Assembly (NCBI RefSeq): GCF_023278185.1
Contig: NZ_CP066356.1
Span: forward strand, 1,232,001-1,296,000
From: Bradyrhizobium elkanii USDA 76
GTDB lineage: Bacteria; Pseudomonadota; Alphaproteobacteria; Rhizobiales; Xanthobacteraceae
Direction: 5' to 3'
DNA: 64,000 bases
This document shows positions 18,226 to 27,061 of the stretch, in pieces; within the stretch, counting starts at the first letter, position 1; each line of letters begins with the position of its first letter. Below the pieces are notes generated by a model that ran no database searches, was not told the DNA's origin, and saw only the letters and a list, made by a program, of their open reading frames with translations. Made by a program: the position numbers and the translations under genes.

Positions 18226-18479
18226 GAGAGCGCTCCACCAAGCGCGGTTTTGCGTCGCGACCTGGCGATGTGGAGCGCTGGATCAAGGCCAGCGACACGC
18301 CGCCGCGTCGCATGGATGATGCCGCGGCCTTCACCGCGCGGCTGACAATCGATGTCACGCCGACGCTGCGCGGCCGCGTCAAGGTCGCTGCGTTCCAGCG
18401 CGGCGTCACTGTCGCCGACATGCTGCGCGAATTGCTGGCGCGAGAATTTCCCCATTCACATACCGGAGAGCTGTCATGA
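18222..18479 (+). CDS. Ribbon-helix-helix partner of ParA (ParG-like)
   Basis: 85 residues. The basic, disordered N-terminus is followed by FTARLTIDVTPTLRGRVKVA and AFQRGVTVADMLRELLAREF, the strand-helix-helix pattern of RHH DNA-binding proteins. Position directly after parA, with ATGA overlaps at both ends, suggests the centromere-binding partner in place of ParB. Confidence 0.78.
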   Translation: MRERSTKRGFASRPGDVERWIKASDTPPRRMDDAAAFTARLTIDVTPTLRGRVKVAAFQRGVTVADMLRELLAREFPHSHTGELS

Positions 18480-18994
18480 ACGACAATGAGGCCTTGCCGC
18501 CGCGTGCTGTGTCGCCCTCGCATCGGCGCGGCGTTGCGCTCACTCAAGTCGAACTAACCTGGATCGAGAAGAGAATCGAGCATTGGCTGCGCTTCGGCCG
18601 GCGCACTGAAGAGAAGATCCTCGACCGCCGCCGCAGCATATCAAGTTTTGCACCCGGCAGCATCTTCGGTTTCGTGCGCTGGGCGTCGAACGACTACGGC
18701 ACTGTCATCTCGCGCATGGATATCGTGCGTGCCATTGAGGTCGGTAAGCCCTATCAGACGCTGCCCTTCGTGCGGCCCGGCGGCGAGATCCTGCTGCGTG
18801 TCGACAGCTGGCCGAAAGTCGAACGTGTGCTACTAGCGGTCGACGCCATCGAGGCGCTCAACATCGATCCGGCCGACGTCGCGCCGGAATACTGGCGACA
18901 TCTCCACAACCGCCTCACGGCCGGTCATGAGCCGCGCGCCTACACGCGCGAGCAGCATGTCGGATGGCTCAAGCGCCGGAGCGTCACGCCATGA
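18476..18994 (+). CDS. DUF2840 family protein
   Basis: 172 residues. It contains LTQVELTWIEKRIEHWLRFG, FGFVRWASNDYGTVISRMDI, PGGEILLRVDSWPKVERVLL and DPADVAPEYWRHLHNRL, which I recognise as DUF2840, known only from this operon type in Proteobacteria. Soluble; function unknown. Start and stop overlap parB-like and traF genes by 4 nt, so it belongs to the repA-traF transcript. Confidence 0.85.
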   Translation: MNDNEALPPRAVSPSHRRGVALTQVELTWIEKRIEHWLRFGRRTEEKILDRRRSISSFAPGSIFGFVRWASNDYGTVISRMDIVRAIEVGKPYQTLPFVRPGGEILLRVDSWPKVERVLLAVDAIEALNIDPADVAPEYWRHLHNRLTAGHEPRAYTREQHVGWLKRRSVTP

Positions 18995-19536
18995 CTCGCT
19001 TCGGCTATCTCACGTTGACGTACATGGCGGCGCTGGTCGTCGGCAGCCTGACGTTCGTTCACCCCGCGCCGCAGCTGATCTGGAACGCCACCGCGAGCAC
19101 GCCGACAGGGTTTTACGCGCTGCATCCGGTTGGGGAGTTGCACGCCATGGAGCTGGTCGTGGTGCGGCTACCCGAGCCGATCGCGAGCTTCCTCGCTGAT
19201 CGCGGCTTTCTTCCGAACGGTGTGCCAATACTGAAGCACGTGATGGCGCTGCCCGGGCAGACCGTGTGCCGGTCCGACCACGCCGTCACGGTCGATCATG
19301 TCGATGTCGGCGCGGCCCACGATAGGGACCATCTGGGCCGTCCGCTGCCGCGTTGGAGCGGTTGCCACACCCTCAAGCCGGGCGAGGTCTTCCTCATGAA
19401 CCCGACTGTCCCGGACAGCCTGGACGGACGCTATTTCGGCTCGCTCCCCGACACCTCAATCGTGGCGCGCGCGATCCCGCTTTGGACCGACGAGGCCGGC
19501 GACGGCCGCTTCGTCTGGCGCGCCGCCACCGATTGA
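18991..19536 (+). CDS. traF: TraF, S26-family conjugative transfer peptidase
   Basis: 181 residues from ATG 18991 (ATGA overlap with DUF2840). A single N-terminal membrane segment (LTYMAALVVGSLTF) leads to the nucleophile motif ATASTPTGFY and the general-base block ILKHVMALPGQTV; a third box GEVFLMNP-SLDGRYFG follows. TraF-type signal peptidases cyclise or process the TrbC pilin in the inner membrane, so it serves the trbC product encoded at 34524. Ser and Lys are both present. Confidence 0.92.
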   Translation: MTRFGYLTLTYMAALVVGSLTFVHPAPQLIWNATASTPTGFYALHPVGELHAMELVVVRLPEPIASFLADRGFLPNGVPILKHVMALPGQTVCRSDHAVTVDHVDVGAAHDRDHLGRPLPRWSGCHTLKPGEVFLMNPTVPDSLDGRYFGSLPDTSIVARAIPLWTDEAGDGRFVWRAATD

Positions 19537-19570
19537 CCCGCTTCCAAACCAGCAACCAAGGAGGATTCCC

Positions 19571-19906
19571 ATGTCGCAAATAGGTCAGTTCACCCGCGAC
19601 AAGTCCGGCTTCACCGGGCGCATTCAAACGCTTTTCTTCGAGCGGATTCTCATCCTCACTCCAGCCGAATCCTTGGATACCGAGAATGCGCCGGACTACC
19701 GCATCCGCCTCGGCGATGCCGACGGCCCGGAGATCGGCGCGGGCTGGAAGCGCACCGGAGAGAAGGCGGGCGATTACGTTTCGCTCATCATCGACGACCC
19801 GACGCTTCCGCGGCCCATCCGCGCCAATCTCTTCCAGTCGGGCGACGACAAATCGGCCTGGACGCTGAACTGGAATCGTCTGCCCCAGCGCGCCGAACGG
19901 GACTGA
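19571..19906 (+). CDS. DUF736 family protein (second copy)
   Basis: 111 residues after AAGGAGGATTCCC. It shows the DUF736 pattern MSQIGQFTRDKSGFTGRIQT, ENAPDYRIRLGDADGPEIGA, DYVSLIIDDPTLPRPIRANL. It is divergent from the copy at 13316. DUF736 genes between traF and the transglycosylase are usual in these elements. Function unknown. Confidence 0.9.
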   Translation: MSQIGQFTRDKSGFTGRIQTLFFERILILTPAESLDTENAPDYRIRLGDADGPEIGAGWKRTGEKAGDYVSLIIDDPTLPRPIRANLFQSGDDKSAWTLNWNRLPQRAERD

Positions 19907-19910
19907 TCGC

Positions 19911-20831
19911 ATGCAGGATCCTGTCGCGCGTACCGGCAACCAGGCGCATCAACGGTCCACCTCTTTGTTCGGAGGAAAGCCGTCGCTCCCCGTCGTCCCG
20001 CTCGAACGTCAGTTGGCCTCCGCGCAGACCAGCGGTCGAGGGCGGGGCGGCCCGCCGCGCATACCCTTGACGGACGAGAGCATGACGGTTTGCTCGCGTC
20101 ATGGCGGAGACGCGGCGGGCTTTGCCATGTTCCTGCTAGCCGTTCTGCTGATGATTGGCGGCACGATGCCGGCAGTGTCCGCAGAGAGAGCGCCGGCGCG
20201 CGGTCAACCTGCGAGCGACCGCTATGTCACTTATGTGGCAGAAGCCGCGCTGCGCTTTGGCATTCCGACTGCATGGATTCGCGCCGTTATGCGCATCGAG
20301 AGCAACGGCGATCGGCGTGCCGTCTCACCGAAAGGCGCACTTGGTCTGATGCAACTTATGCCCAAGACCTGGGCGGACATGCGCGCACGGTACGGTCTGG
20401 GACGAGATCCCTTCGATCCCCGTGACAACATCTTTGCTGGTGCAGCCTTCCTTCGCGAACTGCACGACCGCTACGGCTCACCGGGTTTTCTCGCGGCCTA
20501 CAATGCAGGTCCCGGCCGCTACGAGGAGTTTCGCGATAGACATCGTCCGCTGCCGGCGGAGACCAAAGCCTATGTCGCAGCCATCGTCCCTTTTGTCGAT
20601 GCGGAGAGGACGCCAGAGCCTCTCCTCCTCCCGGCCTCTTCTCGTTCATCCTGGACGCGGGCGCCGCTGTTTTTCGGCCGCGCTGACGGGCCGTCCTCTT
20701 CCGCGCCAGCAACATTCGATCGACCAGCGCACGACAGGCCGGCTGCAGTTCCAGTGCACGATCTCTCGGCCATCGCTCCGCTGTCGGAAGGCCTGTTCGT
20801 CGCGCTCTCGACACCGGGACGATCGCAATGA
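19911..20831 (+). CDS. Conjugation-associated lytic transglycosylase
   Basis: 306 residues from ATG 19911; a later start at 20083 would put the signal peptide (FAMFLLAVLLMIGGTMPAVSA) at the N-terminus and may be the true one. The SLT domain has the catalytic Glu in AVMRIESNGDRRAVSPKGA, then LGLMQLMPKTWADM and FLAAYNAGPGRYEEF. VirB1-like enzymes open peptidoglycan locally so the mating channel can assemble. The C-terminus is Ser/Pro-rich. The IS110 element begins somewhere after this gene. Confidence 0.88.
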   Translation: MQDPVARTGNQAHQRSTSLFGGKPSLPVVPLERQLASAQTSGRGRGGPPRIPLTDESMTVCSRHGGDAAGFAMFLLAVLLMIGGTMPAVSAERAPARGQPASDRYVTYVAEAALRFGIPTAWIRAVMRIESNGDRRAVSPKGALGLMQLMPKTWADMRARYGLGRDPFDPRDNIFAGAAFLRELHDRYGSPGFLAAYNAGPGRYEEFRDRHRPLPAETKAYVAAIVPFVDAERTPEPLLLPASSRSSWTRAPLFFGRADGPSSSAPATFDRPAHDRPAAVPVHDLSAIAPLSEGLFVALSTPGRSQ

Positions 20832-21135
20832 CTTCACCGCATTGCCAACATGAAAATCCAGATCGGCGTACGCTTGCAAGCATCCGTGCTGCGAACATCT
20901 GGACCGTTGCTGTATCCCGGCGGTTTTCCGCCGCGCTTCGATACGAATTCGGGCTCAGGCGTGTTTCAGCGCTGACCGGCGAAAAGCAAAGAGCAGGCGA
21001 GGGGGACGACCAGGTAACGACCGAACGAGGGCCGCCCGTAATCGGTCTGCGCCGGGAGTTGCGGCCGCAGCGCAAGTGGTCTGCGCGATGAATGACGCGC
21101 ACAGTGCACCGCCTCAGCAACGCGGGAGGCGTGTG
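20832..21135 (+). other. IS110 upstream non-coding region (possible bridge-RNA region)
   Basis: About 300 bp without a gene between the transglycosylase and the IS110 transposase. In IS110-group elements the left non-coding end encodes the bridge RNA that guides recombination. The exact IS edge cannot be set because these elements lack terminal repeats. Confidence 0.4.
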
Positions 21136-22224
21136 ATGAAATACTTCTGTGGCCTGGATGTCGGCATGGACGAGACGGCCGTGTGCGTGGTGGACGACAA
21201 GGGCAAGGTGATGCTGGAGGCGGCGGTGGTGACCGATCCGGACGCGATCAAGGCGGCGCTTGCGCCGTATCTCGGCGGTTTGCGGCGGCTCGGCCACGAG
21301 GCGGGCTCGCTGTCGCCCTGGCTGCATCCGGAGCTGCTGCAGCTCGGCCTGCCGGCGGTCTGCCTGGAGACCCTGCACGTACGCGCGGCGCTGAAGGCGC
21401 AGCGCAACAAGACCGACCGGGCGGACGCGCTCGGGATCGCCCACATCATGCGCACCGGCTGGTTCCGGCGCGCCCATATCAAGAGCGCGGCCTGCTACCG
21501 GCTGCGGCTGCTGCTGACGCACCGGCGCAATCTGAAGCGCAAGTTTCTGGATCTGGAGAACGCGATCCGGCACTCGCTGAAGGTGTTCGGCATTCGGCTG
21601 AACCGGGTCGGGCGCGGCGGCTTTGCGCAAGCGGTGCGCGAGGCGGTGGCAGGAGATGCGCTGGTCACCGAGCTGATCGACGCCATGCTGACCGCGCGCG
21701 CGGCGCTGTGGAAGCAGTACTGCCGGCTGCACGACCTGGTGGTCAAGCTGGTCGCCGGCCATGCGCTGTGCCGGCGCTTCATGCAGATTCCCGGCGTCGG
21801 CCCGATCGCGGCGCTGAGCTTCATGACCGCGGTCGACGATCCCTCGCGCTTCAAGCGCTCGCGCGACGTGGCGGCGTATTTTGGCCTGACCTCGCGGCGC
21901 TGGCAGTCCGGCTCCTCGATCGACGTGCAGGGCCGGATCAGCAAGGCGGGCGACGGCGATGTGCGCCGCGCGCTCTATGAAGCGGCGAGTGCGCTGCTGA
22001 CCCGCTACAAGAAAAAGGACAAGGTCAAGACCTGGGGCATGGCGATCGCCAGGCGCGCCTCGCACCGCAAGGCCGTGGTGGCGGTGGCGCGCAAGCTCGC
22101 CGTGATCATGCATGCGATGTGGGTCGACGGCACATTTTATTGCGGCGATCCCGACGCATCGCAGGCGGACGTCGACGCACGTACCGCCACCAAGGAGCGC
22201 AAGCTGCTCGGAGCCCATGCATGA
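21136..22224 (+). CDS. IS110-family transposase (DEDD/Tnp20)
   Basis: 362 residues from ATG 21136 (GGGAGG seven bases before); longer in-frame starts exist. The N-terminal RuvC-like DEDD domain has FCGLDVGMDETAVCV, then LGHEAG, and NKTDRADALGIA (DRADA). The C-terminal transposase_20 domain has FMQIPGVGPIAALSFMTAV and RDVAAYFGLTSRRWQSGSS with the conserved Ser. The full length suggests it is functional. It separates the transglycosylase from the relaxase; the tra operon is otherwise uninterrupted. Confidence 0.92.
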   Translation: MKYFCGLDVGMDETAVCVVDDKGKVMLEAAVVTDPDAIKAALAPYLGGLRRLGHEAGSLSPWLHPELLQLGLPAVCLETLHVRAALKAQRNKTDRADALGIAHIMRTGWFRRAHIKSAACYRLRLLLTHRRNLKRKFLDLENAIRHSLKVFGIRLNRVGRGGFAQAVREAVAGDALVTELIDAMLTARAALWKQYCRLHDLVVKLVAGHALCRRFMQIPGVGPIAALSFMTAVDDPSRFKRSRDVAAYFGLTSRRWQSGSSIDVQGRISKAGDGDVRRALYEAASALLTRYKKKDKVKTWGMAIARRASHRKAVVAVARKLAVIMHAMWVDGTFYCGDPDASQADVDARTATKERKLLGAHA

Positions 22225-22635
22225 CCAGAGGCGAGCCGATGGCAGATCAATGACCCGAGCAGTGTAGCCAATTTGAACACGGAGCTCCGCCACAAGCGGA
22301 AGAGACCTGGTGCAGATCAACGACGACGGAACGCACGCTATCTTGCCTGTGGCCACGCACCTGACGTGCAAGCTGGACCACGCCGGAGTGCCTGTGATGT
22401 GGCTCCGTCATGCCGATGGAAAAGTGCGCCGCGACGGCATCCGCGCTGCCTTGTTGCAGCGATTTTGCGCCGTCGACGAGCGCGGAAGAGTGCACGGCGC
22501 ACCGGGACTCGCGGTTGTGGTGGCGCATCGCGTTCAGGCGTGGCGCAGAGGGCCTTGTCGCAAGAAAGAAAGGAAGCGAGAATGGGTGACAGCGAGCAAC
22601 TTAGACGACCGATTAAGAGGGCGAGATAAAAGGCC
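22225..22635 (+). other. Non-coding stretch after the IS110 transposase
   Basis: About 410 bp with only short shadow frames. Part is probably the IS110 right end and part may be the decayed spacer that originally preceded oriT. The start CAATGACCCGAGCAGTG and GGAGCTCCGCCACAAGCGG show local dyads, but no clear IS edge. Confidence 0.4.
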
Positions 22636-22764
22636 GCAATGTGCGGCTCGGTCGGTCGGTTGTTGTTGCTTTCCTTTTTTGCCGACCCGGCAATGTGTGG
22701 CGTCGACGCGCAATGTGTGCCTTACCATCAACTCATTGCCGGGATTCTGCTTTTCGCACATTGC
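22636..22764 (+). promoter_or_regulatory. Probable oriT / relaxosome-binding repeats
   Basis: Three direct repeats of GCAATGTG[C/T]G lie at 22636-22646, 22690-22700 and 22710-22720; an inverted copy (GCACATTGC) is at 22756-22764, 12 bp before the relaxase ATG. GGTCGGTCGG near 22651 is matched by GCCGACC at 22681. Iteron-like repeats plus dyads directly before the relaxase gene are the usual layout of an origin of transfer. The nick site is not identified. Confidence 0.55.
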
Positions 22765-22775
22765 CGAGGCTGCCG

Positions 22776-24515
22776 ATGGCTGAAGAGAACGACTTTCAGC
22801 CTCGGCCTGGCCGCATCCGCTCCTCGCGGAGCCAGCGGGCCAAGCCATTTATCGCCCAGGCGCTTGCCGCCGCTCAGCGCGCCGGCGGCGGCATTTCGCG
22901 GACGGGCCAGCTCGCCAACCATCGTCATTCGCGCTTCGGCCGAGGTCGGGTCGCCAGCGTGCAGGCAAACCGTCTGCTCACCGGACGCTCGCGTCTGGTG
23001 ACGATCAAGGCCCGCGTTGTTCGGCATCGGGCGAGATCGGCGCCGCTCGCCGCGCACCTCGGATATCTCCGGCGCGAGGGCGTTACCCGGGACGGGGAGA
23101 AGGCCAATCTGTTCGGTCCGGACACCGAGGATGCCGATCCCAAGGCCTTTGCTGAGCGCTGTCAGCATGACCGTCACCATTTCCGGTTCATCGTCTCGCC
23201 CGAGGACGCGCCTGACATGGCCGACCTCAAGGGCTTCGCTCGCGAGCTGGTCGGCCAGATGGAGAAGGATCTTGGCACCAAGCTCGACTGGCTGGGCGTC
23301 GATCACTGGAACACCCAGCACCCGCACGTCCACATCATCGTGCGCGGCGTCGGCGAAGACGGCCAGGAGCTCGTCATCTCCCGCGACTACATCAAGGAAG
23401 GAATGCGCGCTCGCGCCCAAGATCTGGTCACACAGGAACTCGGGCTGCGCTCCGACCTCGACATCCAACGCTCCCTTGAGCGCCAGGTCGAAGCCGAACG
23501 CTGGACACAGCTCGACCGCCAGCTTGTTCGCGACGCAGGCCGGCATGGCGTCGTCGACCTTGCGCCCAATCCGATGCAGCAACCTGATCAGTTCCATGTG
23601 TTGAAGGTCGGCCGGATGCGACGCTTGGAAAGCCTAGGCCTCGCGCATCAACTCGGGCCAGGCCAATGGGTCATGGACGAGGCCGCCGAGACGACGTTGC
23701 GCGAGCTCGGCGAACGCGGCGACATCATCAAACGCATCCACCGCAGCCTGACCGAACGCGGCATCGAGCGCGGGACCGCGAGCTACGTGCTGGCGGGCGA
23801 AAGCCTCGACGTCCCCATCATCGGGCGCCTCGTCGATCGCGGTCTCGACGACGAACTCAAGGGGACCGCTTATGCCGTGGTCGATGGCGTAGACGGCCGC
23901 AGCCACCACATCAGGCTGCCCGATCTCGACGCCGCCGGCGACTGCGCACCGGGCTCGATCGTCGAGCTGCGCAAATTCGATGACGCGAGAGGGCAGCGTC
24001 GCGTGGCGCTCGCCGTCCGTTCCGACCTCTCGATCGAAGCGCAGGTGACGGCGAACGGCGCGACATGGCTCGACCACCAGGCCGTCGCACGCGACCCTGT
24101 GGCGCTCGGCCAGGTCGGCTTCGGGGCCGAGGTCCGCGGCGCCCTGCAACGGCGCGCCGAGCAGCTCGTCGAGCAGGGGCTCGCCGGGCGCCAAGCGCAC
24201 GGACTGGTATTTGCGAAGAACCTGATCGGCACGCTGCGCCGTCGGGAGTTAGAGGATCTCGGCAAGCAGCTCGCCGCCGAGACCGGCCAGCCGTTCAACC
24301 CGTCGGCTGCTGGCGAACATGTCGCCGGTGCTTATCGGCAGCGCTTCGCGCTCGCCTCTGGCCGCTTTGCCATGATCGACGACGGTCTCGGCTTCCAGCT
24401 CGTGCCCTGGACGCCCTCACTCGAAAAGCAGCTCGGCCGGCATGTCTCCGGTGTCGCCCGCGCCGACGGCGGCATCGATTGGGGTTTTGGGCGCAACCGG
24501 GGGCTCGGCCTGTGA
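22776..24515 (+). CDS. DUF3363 relaxase (VirD2-like)
   Basis: 579 residues from ATG 22776. The N-terminus is basic; the relaxase domain shows HDRHHFRFIVSPEDA, then LDWLGVDHWNTQHPHVHIIV near residue 180 (the HxH metal-binding motif) and SRDYIKEGMRARAQDL. The C-terminal half is DUF3363 with YAVVDGVDGRSHHIRL and FAKNLIGTLRRREL. It nicks oriT and pilots the single strand into the mating channel. It lies just after the repeat array and upstream of traG. Confidence 0.9.
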   Translation: MAEENDFQPRPGRIRSSRSQRAKPFIAQALAAAQRAGGGISRTGQLANHRHSRFGRGRVASVQANRLLTGRSRLVTIKARVVRHRARSAPLAAHLGYLRREGVTRDGEKANLFGPDTEDADPKAFAERCQHDRHHFRFIVSPEDAPDMADLKGFARELVGQMEKDLGTKLDWLGVDHWNTQHPHVHIIVRGVGEDGQELVISRDYIKEGMRARAQDLVTQELGLRSDLDIQRSLERQVEAERWTQLDRQLVRDAGRHGVVDLAPNPMQQPDQFHVLKVGRMRRLESLGLAHQLGPGQWVMDEAAETTLRELGERGDIIKRIHRSLTERGIERGTASYVLAGESLDVPIIGRLVDRGLDDELKGTAYAVVDGVDGRSHHIRLPDLDAAGDCAPGSIVELRKFDDARGQRRVALAVRSDLSIEAQVTANGATWLDHQAVARDPVALGQVGFGAEVRGALQRRAEQLVEQGLAGRQAHGLVFAKNLIGTLRRRELEDLGKQLAAETGQPFNPSAAGEHVAGAYRQRFALASGRFAMIDDGLGFQLVPWTPSLEKQLGRHVSGVARADGGIDWGFGRNRGLGL

Positions 24516-24556
24516 ACGATCCCTCCAATCATCGACGTCAGGAAAGGACGGCCGTC

Positions 24557-26539
24557 ATGTCCGCGACCAAGATTCTCTGGGGGCAGGTCATCACGGTGTT
24601 CGCGATCGTCCTGCTGACGATCTGGACCGCGACGGAGTGGACGGCCTGGCGGCTCGGCTTCCAGCCGCAGCTCGGGCAGCCCTGGTTCGAGCTGCTCCAT
24701 TTTCCGTTCTATCTCCCACCCGCCTTTTTCTGGTGGTGGTATGCCTACGACGCCTACGCACCCTCAATCTTTATCGAGGGCGGCTACATCGCCGCGTCCG
24801 GCGGCATCATCGCCGCGGCGGTCGCGATTGGCATGTCGGTCTGGCGCGCCCGCGAAGCGAAGAATGCCGAGACCTATGGTTCGGCGCGGTGGGCCGAGGC
24901 AAAGGAGATCGAGCAGGCCGGATTACTCGGGCCCGACGGCGTCGTGCTCGGCCGGTTGGAGCAGACCTATCTTCGCCATGATGGACCAGAGCATGTCCTG
25001 TGCTTTGCGCCAACCCGGAGCGGCAAGGGCGTCGGCCTCGTCATCCCTTCGCTGCTGACTTGGCCGGGCTCGGCGATCGTCCACGACATCAAAGGGGAGA
25101 ACTGGCAGCTCACCGCCGGCTTCCGCGCACGGCACGGCCGCGTCCTTCTGTTCGATCCGACCAACGTGAAGTCGTCGGCGTACAATCCGCTGTTGGAGGT
25201 CCGCCGTGGCGAGTGGGAGGTGCGCGACGTCCAGAACATCGCCGACATCTTGGTCGACCCGGAGGGTAGCCTCGAGAAGCGGAACCACTGGGAGAAAACC
25301 AGTCACGCGCTCCTGGTTGGCGCGATTCTCCACGTCCTCTATGCCGAGCCGGACAAGACGCTCGCCGGCGTCGCAGCCCTCCTGTCCGATCCGAAGCGGC
25401 CGATCGAGTCGACGCTTACCGCGATGATGCGGACGGCGCATCTCGGCGAGGCCGGCGTCCATCCAGTGGTCGCGTCCGCTGCGCGCGAGTTGCTGAACAA
25501 ATCCGGCAACGAGCGCTCCGGCGTCTTGAGTACCGCCATGTCGTTTCTGGGGCTCTACCGAGATCCTGTGGTGGCGGAGGTCACACGGCGCTGCGATTGG
25601 CGGATCACCGACATCGTCGGTGGTGACGGGCCGACCACGCTGTACCTCGTGGTGCCGCCGTCGGACATCAACCGCACCAAGCCGCTGATCCGCCTGATCC
25701 TCAACCAGATCGGCCGCCGCTTGACCGAGGAACTCCTCGCCAAGGCTGGACGGCGCCGGCTCCTCCTGATGCTTGACGAATTCCCGGCGCTCGGCCGGCT
25801 CGACTTCTTCGAGTCCGCGCTAGCCTTCATGGCGGGTTACGGGATCAAGAGCTTCCTGATCGCCCAGTCGCTGAACCAGATCGAGAAAGCCTACGGACCC
25901 AACAACTCGATCCTCGACAACTGCCACGTCCGGGTCAGCTTTGCGACCAACGACGAGCGGACCGCGAAGCGGGTGAGCGACGCACTCGGCACGGCGACCG
26001 AGATGAAGGCGATGAAGAACTATGCCGGCAGCCGGCTCGCGCCTTGGCTGGGTCATCTGATGGTGTCGCGGTCGGAGACCGCCCGCCCGCTGCTGACGCC
26101 CGGCGAGATGATGCAGCTGCCACCCTCCGATGAGATCGTCATGATGTCGGGTCTCCATCCGATTCGGGCGAAGAAGGCGCGCTATTACGAGGACGGACGC
26201 TTCCAGGAGCGCATCATGGCGCCGCCGACGCCGACCAACCCCCGTGACAACCGGCCGGACGATTGGAGTTCACGGCCACTCCCGCCGCGCCCCACGGCTC
26301 CTGCGACGTCGACCGACGACGCGAACGATGCAGAGGATCCGAAGACCGCCGACCGCCGGCAGCAGCCGGAGCTGGACCGCGACACTGTGGAGAAAAAGGA
26401 ACCGCTGGACAACGAGTTCGCGCCAGACTTTGCCGACGAGCTCGAGGAAGATGCCCCGCGGATCAGGCGCATGAACGACATGATGCAGGGCGTCGCGCGC
26501 CAGGCATCGCTCGATCCTGGCGACGATCTTGGATTGTGA
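24557..26539 (+). CDS. traG: TraG/VirD4 type IV coupling protein
   Basis: 660 residues from ATG 24557. Two N-terminal membrane segments (VITVFAIVLLTIWTA; GGIIAAAVAIGMSVW) precede Walker A FAPTRSGKGVGLVIPSLL near residue 151 and Walker B RLLLMLDEFPALG near 403. The C-terminal 100 residues are acidic and proline-rich. The hexameric ATPase in the inner membrane hands the relaxase-DNA complex to the Trb channel. Length and motifs are complete. Confidence 0.95.
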   Translation: MSATKILWGQVITVFAIVLLTIWTATEWTAWRLGFQPQLGQPWFELLHFPFYLPPAFFWWWYAYDAYAPSIFIEGGYIAASGGIIAAAVAIGMSVWRAREAKNAETYGSARWAEAKEIEQAGLLGPDGVVLGRLEQTYLRHDGPEHVLCFAPTRSGKGVGLVIPSLLTWPGSAIVHDIKGENWQLTAGFRARHGRVLLFDPTNVKSSAYNPLLEVRRGEWEVRDVQNIADILVDPEGSLEKRNHWEKTSHALLVGAILHVLYAEPDKTLAGVAALLSDPKRPIESTLTAMMRTAHLGEAGVHPVVASAARELLNKSGNERSGVLSTAMSFLGLYRDPVVAEVTRRCDWRITDIVGGDGPTTLYLVVPPSDINRTKPLIRLILNQIGRRLTEELLAKAGRRRLLLMLDEFPALGRLDFFESALAFMAGYGIKSFLIAQSLNQIEKAYGPNNSILDNCHVRVSFATNDERTAKRVSDALGTATEMKAMKNYAGSRLAPWLGHLMVSRSETARPLLTPGEMMQLPPSDEIVMMSGLHPIRAKKARYYEDGRFQERIMAPPTPTNPRDNRPDDWSSRPLPPRPTAPATSTDDANDAEDPKTADRRQQPELDRDTVEKKEPLDNEFAPDFADELEEDAPRIRRMNDMMQGVARQASLDPGDDLGL

Positions 26540-26546
26540 GGCAGGC

Positions 26547-27011
26547 ATGACCGCGCCGAAGAAGAAAGCCCAGATGTCGGTCTATCTGGATCCGGACGTC
26601 ATGAAGACGCTGTCGGCTTATGCCGCTCGGCGCGAGCAGCCGATGTCGCTCATCGCCGAAGCCGCCATTGCGTCTTTTCTGTCGCCTGACGCCGACGAGC
26701 GGCGGGAGGCCGCCACCGCCAAGCGCCTCGACCAAATCGATCGTCGGATCGCGCGGCTTGAGCGGGATGTCGGGATTTCAGTCGAGACCATCGCTCTCTT
26801 CATCCGCTTCTGGCTCACGACGACACCGCCGCTCCCCGAACCAGCCGCCAAGGCCGCGAGGGCACAGGCCGGAGCGCGTTATGATAACTTCGTCGCGGCG
26901 CTGGGCCGGCGACTAAGCCACGGGCCACAGCTGAGGCAGGAGATCCCGGATGACGTGGATAGCGTTCAGTCTTATTCCCGCCCAGAACCAGCGGGGTCCG
27001 AAGGTAATTAG
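26547..27011 (+). CDS. CopG/RHH-type conjugal transfer regulator
   Basis: 154 residues from ATG 26547, eight bases after traG. KAQMSVYLDPDVMKTLSAYA then EQPMSLIAEAAIASFLSPDA form a ribbon-helix-helix domain; a coiled helix (RLDQIDRRIARLERDVGIS) and a hydrophobic helix follow. In related operons trbB follows directly. Here 6.5 kb of reverse-strand cargo begins after the gene, and the last residues (SVQSYSRPEPAGSEGN) differ from what I expect, perhaps altered by that insertion. Confidence 0.85.
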   Translation: MTAPKKKAQMSVYLDPDVMKTLSAYAARREQPMSLIAEAAIASFLSPDADERREAATAKRLDQIDRRIARLERDVGISVETIALFIRFWLTTTPPLPEPAAKAARAQAGARYDNFVAALGRRLSHGPQLRQEIPDDVDSVQSYSRPEPAGSEGN

Positions 27012-27061
27012 GGAGCCGCAATAGTCGCCAGCCCCGCTCCGGCCCCATTCGTCTCAGCGGA

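Noticed and set aside
20356..22371. A 671-aa leftward open frame across the IS110 element
   Set aside because: It is antisense to the transglycosylase end and the full IS110 transposase, lacks known motifs and crosses the IS boundary; high-GC shadow.
24065..24556. N-terminal extension of the TraG frame upstream of ATG 24557
   Set aside because: The added part is the Arg-rich shadow of the relaxase gene in another frame; TraG proteins start with the membrane segment.
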